Shown here: in pieces, positions 58,630-64,000 of the stretch
How the letters are laid out: each line of letters starts with the position of its first letter
Position numbering within the stretch: the first letter of the stretch is position 1
Origin: Bdellovibrio sp047344985
GTDB lineage: Bacteria > Bdellovibrionota > Bdellovibrionia > Bdellovibrionales > Bdellovibrionaceae
DNA length: 64,000 nt
Direction: 5' to 3'
NCBI RefSeq assembly: GCF_047344985.1
Contig: NZ_CP178861.1
Span: 248,001 to 312,000 of the forward strand
The notes under the pieces: model-generated
Seen by the model: only the letters and a program-made list of their open reading frames with translations
The model's database searches: none
What the model was told of the DNA's origin: nothing
Made by a program: the position numbers and the translations under genes

Positions 58630-59907
58630 TTACGAAACAGGTGTCTTCATTTTTTGGGAACGCCACTCTTTATCAACAATCAAACGGGCTCCACGCTTGA
58701 ACGTAAAATATGCATACGCCCATTGCCAGATAACGAAGAATTTATTTTTAAATCCAATCAGATAATAAACGTGGATAAATAACCATAAAATCCAGGCAAA
58801 AAATCCGCTGAATTTTAAATTGCGAATTTGTGCAATGGCTTTCTTGCGCCCAATTGTCGCCATTTGGCCTTTATCTATATAGTGAAATGTGGTCCGCGGT
58901 TTTCCGGCAATTTCGTGTAAGATTTCACGAGCGGCATGATCACCTTGTTGCATGGCTACGGAAGCAAGACCTGGTAAGGATTTTCCGTCGTCGGTTAAAT
59001 AACAAGCTTGATCACCTAAGACAAAAACTTCGGGATGCTCTTTAAGGCTCAAATCTTTTTCGATAAGCACACGTCCCGCGCGATCCAACGGAACTCCCAA
59101 AGTTTTATTTAAACTCGAAGGTTGAACTCCGGCCGCCCAAAAAATTGTTGAAGCCTTGATGACTTCATCACCAAGAACGACAGAATTTTCTTTAATGTCC
59201 GTCACTCTTGTGTTCGTCCAAATCTGCACGCCAAGATCCTCTAAATCGCGTGCAGCCTTTCTTGAAAGTTCAGGATCAAAAGAAGCAAGAATGCGTGAAC
59301 CAGCTTCGATTAAAAGAACGCGCGTTTGCGACGGATCGATATGGCGGAAATCAAGAGTCAAAGTGTGACGGCTGATTTCCGCAATGGCTCCAGCAAGTTC
59401 AACACCTGTGGGGCCTGCGCCGACAATAACAAAAGTGAGATGTTGTTTTTGCTTTTCAGGATTGTTTTCCTTTTCCGCCATTTCAAAAGCGATCAAAAGT
59501 CGGCGACGAATTTCCGTAGCTTGTTCGAGAGTTTTTAAACCCGGAGCATTTTCTTCCCATTCGGGGTGAGCAAAGTAACTGTGTTTTGCTCCGCATGCTA
59601 AAATCAAATAATCGTAATCAATATTGCGATCTGAGACTTCGATTTTTTTATTGGCAAGGTCCACGGATTTTACATTGTCCAAATAGACCGAAATATTTTT
59701 GTACTTAGATAAAATTCCGCGAATGGGACCCGAGATTTCAGCAGGAGAAAGTCCTGCAGTGGCGACTTGATAAAGCAAAGGTTGGAAAAGATGATAGTTA
59801 CGACGATCAATCAGAGTGACAGAGACATCGTCTTTATTGCCTAGAGCGCGAGCCGCTTTGAGTCCCGCAAATCCACCACCGACGATGACGACTTTTTTGC
59901 TAGCCAT
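58630..59907 (-). CDS. ndh: Type II NADH:quinone oxidoreductase (NDH-2)
   Basis: Single-subunit flavoenzyme of 425 residues feeding electrons from NADH to quinone without pumping protons. Dinucleotide motifs are GGGFAGLKAARALG (FAD) and VIVGAGPTGVELAGAIAEI (NADH), with the second FAD contact VFVLGDQACYLTD. A C-terminal amphipathic and hydrophobic segment (FAWILWLFIHVYYLIG) anchors it to the membrane. It could be co-transcribed with the PKS genes, separated by 44 bases. A 12-base hairpin lies upstream. Confidence 0.93.
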   Translation of the reverse strand: MASKKVVIVGGGFAGLKAARALGNKDDVSVTLIDRRNYHLFQPLLYQVATAGLSPAEISGPIRGILSKYKNISVYLDNVKSVDLANKKIEVSDRNIDYDYLILACGAKHSYFAHPEWEENAPGLKTLEQATEIRRRLLIAFEMAEKENNPEKQKQHLTFVIVGAGPTGVELAGAIAEISRHTLTLDFRHIDPSQTRVLLIEAGSRILASFDPELSRKAARDLEDLGVQIWTNTRVTDIKENSVVLGDEVIKASTIFWAAGVQPSSLNKTLGVPLDRAGRVLIEKDLSLKEHPEVFVLGDQACYLTDDGKSLPGLASVAMQQGDHAAREILHEIAGKPRTTFHYIDKGQMATIGRKKAIAQIRNLKFSGFFAWILWLFIHVYYLIGFKNKFFVIWQWAYAYFTFKRGARLIVDKEWRSQKMKTPVS

Positions 59908-59945
59908 ACGAACCTCGTTTGCGATGAGGCCATACTAGCACCGAT

Positions 59946-59976
59946 GCTTTAGGAAGAAAATCAATCTTCCTAAAGC
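59946..59976. repeat. Perfect 12-bp hairpin upstream of ndh
   Basis: GCTTTAGGAAGA / TCTTCCTAAAGC with a 7-base loop, between the ampG stop (60007) and the ndh start. No T tract follows on the minus strand, so it is not a standard terminator for ampG. It could be an attenuator, a regulator site or a transcript-end processing signal. Confidence 0.55.
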
Positions 59977-60006
59977 AGGAACTCTAACAAGTTTTACACA
60001 TTGTTG

Positions 60007-61377
60007 TTATTTAGCGACAGGAGTTTTATTGCTTCGAACCAGCAGGATACACAAGAGCAAGGCCGGTATTCCCACAAGAGCCGTGCTTAGGAAAAACAAA
60101 GCGTAACCTTCCATGAGTGAGCGGCCCTCAGAAAAAGTCTGCACCATCACGCCCGAGAAGCCTTTAAGAACTTTTCCTAAAAGAGCATAGAAAGAACTTA
60201 GGAGCGCATACTGAGTCGCGGTGTATCCAAAAGTTGTGAGGCTCGACATATAACCGACAAGGGCTGTTCCCGCAAAACCAGAAGCGAAGTTATCAATCAC
60301 CATCGCCGCTGTGAAGACTTCATTGCTAGGTCCTACCATCGCTAAAAGAGAAAACCCTAAATTAGAAGCAGGTCCAATCACTGCACCTACTAACAAGGTT
60401 GTGATAAATCCAAAACGAACCGCAGAAAGTCCACCAGCAGCAACACCGATCACAGAGGCAATCAAGCCAATCGATCCGCGCACGGCTCCCACAGTTTCTT
60501 TTGTGATTCCGATATCAGCATAAAAAGGATTCGCCATCGGTCCCATCATAAAGTCGGAAAGGCGATACAAACTGACGGCAGCCAGAATCAACAACGCTTT
60601 TTTCCCGTGTTGTTTGAAGAACGCAATGAAAGGTCCACAGACAGCATCAAAGATCCCGCGCAGATTCCACATCGTTCCCGTTTCGTGACCTGTGATATTG
60701 CGACCGGGTTCGACAGCAAGGAAAGTAGCAATCAGTCCAACGGCCATCAATGCACCCATCACGGTGTATGAAAGTGCCCAGCCGACGGAGGCCGCGATAA
60801 TTAAAATCAATGCATCTGTTAAGAGCAGGGAAGCGCGATAACCTAATTGATATGCGGAAGATAAAAGAGCCATGTCTTCACTGGCATCAGAGACTTCAAT
60901 TCTCCATGCATCGACAACAATATCTTGAGTTGCCGAAGCAAAAGCCGCTAAAGCGGCAAGCCCTGTGAAAAGCCACAAGCCGCCTTCAGGTTTCACCATC
61001 GCCATTCCTAAAAGCCCCAAAGCGACAAGGATTTGTGAAATCACCATCCAGCCGCGACGACGTCCGAGCCATTTTCCAATAAGGGGGGCATCGGCTTTAT
61101 CAATCAGCGGAGCCCACAAAAATTTCAAGGAATAAGCCAAACCCACCCATGAAAGAAACCCGATGGTCGCAAGCGTGATGCCACTTTCACGCAACCAGAA
61201 TCCCAAAGTATTTCCGACAAGCATAAAAGGAAGACCCGAAGAAAATCCCAAAGCCAGCATGATGGCGACCTTAGGGCGAGTCACGGCGCGAAGAGTTTGC
61301 ATCCAAGAAGGCTTCGTCGATTTTTTTGTAGCTGTGGTCACTAGATGTTCTTTCTCAGTTTTTTTCTCATCGTCCAC
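60007..61377 (-). CDS. AmpG-like muropeptide permease
   Basis: Fourteen-helix MFS-type transporter of 456 residues. It shows ALGFSSGLPFMLVGNTLGFWLRESGITLATIGFLSWVGLAYSLKFLWAPLIDK, the AmpG opening, and ATQDIVVDAWRIEV. It imports anhydro-muropeptides released from peptidoglycan. That suits a bacterium that degrades both its own and prey wall. The 5' end overlaps the ADA-like gene by 37 bases, so the two are translated together. Confidence 0.9.
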   Translation of the reverse strand: MDDEKKTEKEHLVTTATKKSTKPSWMQTLRAVTRPKVAIMLALGFSSGLPFMLVGNTLGFWLRESGITLATIGFLSWVGLAYSLKFLWAPLIDKADAPLIGKWLGRRRGWMVISQILVALGLLGMAMVKPEGGLWLFTGLAALAAFASATQDIVVDAWRIEVSDASEDMALLSSAYQLGYRASLLLTDALILIIAASVGWALSYTVMGALMAVGLIATFLAVEPGRNITGHETGTMWNLRGIFDAVCGPFIAFFKQHGKKALLILAAVSLYRLSDFMMGPMANPFYADIGITKETVGAVRGSIGLIASVIGVAAGGLSAVRFGFITTLLVGAVIGPASNLGFSLLAMVGPSNEVFTAAMVIDNFASGFAGTALVGYMSSLTTFGYTATQYALLSSFYALLGKVLKGFSGVMVQTFSEGRSLMEGYALFFLSTALVGIPALLLCILLVRSNKTPVAK

Positions 61378-62978
61378 AAAAGGTGGCTGATGTATGGGCG
61401 ACGGGTTTCCCCGGTTGTTACCATTAGTAGTTTTGTGATCTTAAGGTTTACAGCATCTGTATAAAGCAAGATCAACATCTCATAAATAAAATTCGTATTC
61501 AGCGTGACGTAGTTGTCAGTTCCAACTCCGAGCTGCACGCCTTTTTTCTCCCACCACGAGAACGGATGATCTTTGTAGTCTTCAAATTTTCCGGTGAGTT
61601 TATTGTTCGAAGAAGGAAGCGACACCAAAGTCACCCCTTTTTGAATCATACGATTTAAAACATCGTGCTGATAATGTTCAACCTCACGAGCCGTGTGGAA
61701 CTTCGCTTTCACAAATAAAATATCTTCAGCAGGAGTTAACGGCGTACCTTGGAGAACTTTATCGAGAACGCCGCGATTAAAACCCCAATCCAATTCCACG
61801 AGCTCTCTGTGCAGAGGATCTTTGTCAGTGATCGGTTGGCCTTTTTGATTTTTCGCGTGAAGGTCTTGGTAAATGCGGTGGAAGTATTTGTTGGGATTAA
61901 TACCCAAACTGATTCCGTGTTCTAAAGTATCGATGTGCCAAATGTTCATGGCATTATCGACGGCCTGGATGCCCTTTTTGAGCGTGTACCAAGTTTCACC
62001 GTGATGCGAACGAATTTTAAATCCGCGATATTGAAGTTTGCGGAAACCTGATTGCATTTCATTGAAATGCTCTTTGCGGTAAAGCTCACGCTCGTCTCCG
62101 ACCGTATCCACATCCGTCATATGACGAACAAGGAAAGGATATTTGTCCAACATGTGCACGATTTCGTTGATCTGCTCCATGAAGTGAGCTTGGCGATTTG
62201 CATACTTTTCCGCATCAAAGTGATTGGCTTCCTTACGGAAAGACGGGGAAAGAATAAAATCAAAATGCGGATGCTGTTCTTGAAATTTTCTAAAGCCGTC
62301 GTAAAGACCTAACACGACATCTTCGGAAGTCACGTCATCAATTCCAGGAATTTGCTCAGAAGAACTGGAAGTCGAACGTGACAAGGAAAATTTCAAACGA
62401 ATGCGACCGACATTGTATTTGTGATAAAGCTCCTGCGCCATGTGATAGGCCGCTTCTTCGTGAGCCTCTCTGGAAATAAAAATCAATTTCGGAAGATACA
62501 AAATTTTAAGATAACGGGAAAAGCCTTCGTTTTCCTGTAGACGAATCAAACGATCCACATCTTCGACAGAGCGAATTGGCAAAGCTTTGTCACCATACAC
62601 TTCACGAATTTTTTCTTCGTAAATATCTTTGTGCGGACCTTCTAAAAGTTTTTTCAGACGAGGATAGATAAACTCCGCCGTAATCGCACCTGTTAAGTGG
62701 ATGTGCTCTTCATTGTACTTTAACGGAAAATGTTTAAAGAATTCCGCAAGTGCCGCAGACACAGGGTGTTTTAACAAGGCACTGATCGTGACTTGATTGA
62801 TTTGAAAACGATTGAGCAACTCACGAAACTCTTCGACTTGTTTAAACGCATCAGGATGACGTTGTTTTAAGTCCGAAGAGATTAAGAGATCAATGGTGTC
62901 AGAGAGCGAAATTCCATTCGTTTCACTGATGATTGTCGTAAGCGCCGAGGTCAGTTGATGATGAACATCCGTATTCAT
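61341..62978 (-). CDS. Adenosine-deaminase-like metallohydrolase
   Basis: A 545-residue amidohydrolase-fold enzyme of the adenosine deaminase superfamily, much longer than classical ADA (about 340). Active-site pieces are EEHIHLTGAI (metal histidines), HHGETW (catalytic histidine/glutamate), DTLEHGIS and SSNNKLTG with VGTDNYVTL, in which classical ADA has TDDP. Metal-dependent deamination of adenosine or a related purine is likely, though long members can act differently. It overlaps ampG, the next gene downstream on the same strand, by 37 bases. Confidence 0.8.
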   Translation of the reverse strand: MNTDVHHQLTSALTTIISETNGISLSDTIDLLISSDLKQRHPDAFKQVEEFRELLNRFQINQVTISALLKHPVSAALAEFFKHFPLKYNEEHIHLTGAITAEFIYPRLKKLLEGPHKDIYEEKIREVYGDKALPIRSVEDVDRLIRLQENEGFSRYLKILYLPKLIFISREAHEEAAYHMAQELYHKYNVGRIRLKFSLSRSTSSSSEQIPGIDDVTSEDVVLGLYDGFRKFQEQHPHFDFILSPSFRKEANHFDAEKYANRQAHFMEQINEIVHMLDKYPFLVRHMTDVDTVGDERELYRKEHFNEMQSGFRKLQYRGFKIRSHHGETWYTLKKGIQAVDNAMNIWHIDTLEHGISLGINPNKYFHRIYQDLHAKNQKGQPITDKDPLHRELVELDWGFNRGVLDKVLQGTPLTPAEDILFVKAKFHTAREVEHYQHDVLNRMIQKGVTLVSLPSSNNKLTGKFEDYKDHPFSWWEKKGVQLGVGTDNYVTLNTNFIYEMLILLYTDAVNLKITKLLMVTTGETRRPYISHLLWTMRKKLRKNI

Positions 62979-62987
62979 GTATGAAGG

Positions 62988-63443
62988 TTATCGAGGAATC
63001 AGAGGCTTGTACATGACTTTATGGGGACCGATGTCTTTCATTTCAAACAGAGGCCCGTGATAGTAAAATCCGAGTTTTTCATAGAATGGAAAAGCTTTGA
63101 TGCGAGCATTGAACCATAAAAGATCGCAGCGTTTTGAACGAAGATGTTCGACTCCGTAGCGCAAAAGTTTTTGGCCAAAGCCCTGGCCCCGGTATTTGTC
63201 GTCGGTCGCCATTCCACGCAAGCGATATGGAAAGCCCGCAGAGAAATCGGGATGTGACTCTAAAAGAAAAGTCGCCACAGAAACAAGTTTGTCTGCGTGA
63301 AAAAGGCCGAAATGGTAAGTGGTCGGTAAATCGTCCCCGACGTTGATACATTCATCGGGGCGCAAGAAAGGTTTTAAAACCCTTTGGCGTATAGGCAGAG
63401 TTTCGGCGGTGGTTATTTCTCTGATGTCGTACTGCAAACTCAT
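62988..63443 (-). CDS. GNAT-family N-acetyltransferase
   Basis: A 151-residue GNAT domain. The acetyl-CoA binding loop RGMATDDKYRGQGFGQKLLRYGVEHLRS near residue 80 and the ending FYEKLGFYYHGPLFEMKDIGPHKVMYKPL are standard. The target is unknown. It lies nine bases upstream of the ADA-like gene on the same strand, so it may be part of that operon. Confidence 0.88.
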   Translation of the reverse strand: MSLQYDIREITTAETLPIRQRVLKPFLRPDECINVGDDLPTTYHFGLFHADKLVSVATFLLESHPDFSAGFPYRLRGMATDDKYRGQGFGQKLLRYGVEHLRSKRCDLLWFNARIKAFPFYEKLGFYYHGPLFEMKDIGPHKVMYKPLIPR

Positions 63444-63453
63444 TCTCTAAAAT

Positions 63454-63987
63454 TTACCCTGTGTTCAACCTTAGGTAGGGGGCCCAGTCAGGGGGCACAT
63501 GGTCTTCGCTAATTTCAAGTTGTAGTGTTGGTAACCAGTTTGGTGCGCGGGGCTCTGTGAGTAAAGGCATATTTGCAGATCGCGGAGTGCGATTGGCTTT
63601 TTTCTGATTACAGTCTCTGCAGGCAGAAACGACATTGGTCCAGTTTTTTGGGCCGTTCTGAGAAGCAGGAACGACGTGATCAAGAGTGAGCTGTTTGGCG
63701 GGTAGTTTTGTTGCGCAATATTGGCAGGTGTAATTATCTCGGATGTAGACGTTTTCTCGACAAAACCGAACTGCGTTAGAGGTCCGGGGCCGTACATAAC
63801 TTTTCAGCCGCAAGACACTGGGCAGTTGAAACCTTCGTTGAACAGATCGGGCAAACGCAGAGTGATATTCCAGTATCTCTACCTTACCCTGAAACCACAA
63901 AACCAAGGCCTTTTGCCAACTTACAACCCGCATGGGTTCGTAACTAGAGTTGAGCAATAAAGACCTCAGTGAGGATACGTGCATCAT
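63454..63987 (-). CDS. HNH endonuclease family protein
   Basis: A 177-residue HNH nuclease. The core has YTCQYCATKLPAKQLTLDHVVPASQNGPKNWTNVVSACRDCNQKKANRTP, with the two CxxC zinc sites and the H/N/H catalytic residues (DHVVP, NWTNV and CNQKKAN). The first 70 residues form a separate helical region containing YEPMRVVSWQKALVLWFQGKVEI. Such stand-alone HNH proteins are widespread and of unsettled role. It is the last gene in the window and starts 10 bases before the GNAT gene on the same strand. Confidence 0.88.
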   Translation of the reverse strand: MMHVSSLRSLLLNSSYEPMRVVSWQKALVLWFQGKVEILEYHSAFARSVQRRFQLPSVLRLKSYVRPRTSNAVRFCRENVYIRDNYTCQYCATKLPAKQLTLDHVVPASQNGPKNWTNVVSACRDCNQKKANRTPRSANMPLLTEPRAPNWLPTLQLEISEDHVPPDWAPYLRLNTG

Positions 63988-64000
63988 GCTTTCCCCCCTC

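Noticed and set aside
1..64000. CRISPR arrays, transposases, phage genes and integration sites
   Set aside because: No direct-repeat array, no transposase or integrase motifs, and no duplicated tRNA end next to tRNA-Ser were seen.

Overview
The window looks like chromosomal DNA of a Bdellovibrio-type predatory bacterium (Bdellovibrionota) or a close relative. The evidence is inferential: Gram-negative envelope genes (TonB receptor, lipoproteins, AmpG, PBP1C with alpha-2-macroglobulin), an aerobic aa3-type cytochrome oxidase operon, muropeptide and nucleoside salvage genes, and moderate G+C. There are no phage genes, insertion sequences, CRISPR arrays or rRNA genes. One tRNA gene, tRNA-Ser(GGA), is present. 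Coding density is high and many neighbours overlap by 1-20 bases.

Layout. (1) 0-5.9 kb: a fatty-acyl cluster with a sterol-desaturase-like hydroxylase (cut by the window edge), an acyl-CoA ligase, a KAS III-like enzyme that has lost two of its three catalytic residues, a FabG-type reductase and two alpha/beta hydrolases. (2) 6.0-11.9 kb: a complete cytochrome c oxidase operon (anchored cytochrome c, SCO, CoxB, CoxA, CoxC, subunit IV, CtaB), followed by an unannotated 36-codon membrane peptide gene with a strong ribosome binding site. (3) 12.3-16.7 kb: maleylacetoacetate isomerase and a fumarylacetoacetate hydrolase-family gene (tyrosine breakdown), a membrane-domain-only LTA-synthase-like protein, a beta-barrel protein, a Cu/Zn superoxide dismutase lipoprotein and Dps. 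(4) 16.7-24.2 kb: a periplasmic alpha-2-macroglobulin coupled to PBP1C. (5) 24.2-29.9 kb: an Hpt, hybrid histidine kinase, response regulator operon, divergent from a PhnD-like binding lipoprotein. (6) 30-44 kb: Rnk, a quinone oxidoreductase, aminopeptidase P, a LysR/YeiH/AcfC-like locus, a TonB receptor under a TPP riboswitch, a Bcr/CflA exporter, a lytic transglycosylase lipoprotein, Tpx and ArsC. (7) 43.7-56.8 kb: a dense run of small regulator/effector pairs (Rrf2-AhpD, ArsR-SRPBCC, HxlR-SRPBCC, ECF41 sigma-DoxX-YciI), plus DUF1801, DUF488, DUF2945, RibD-type reductases and an MraY homologue. (8) 56.8-64 kb: tRNA-Ser, a type III polyketide synthase with a membrane partner, NDH-2, AmpG overlapping an adenosine-deaminase-like gene, a GNAT and an HNH nuclease.

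The regulatory DNA is unusually legible. I see a TPP riboswitch with a candidate hairpin over the receptor's ribosome binding site, two divergent promoters matching TGTCACA-N16-CGTC around the ECF41-like sigma gene, and long near-perfect dyads next to the XRE, LysR, Rrf2, ArsR, HxlR and Bcr/CflA genes. All functional assignments are from reading motifs by eye. No database search was run.
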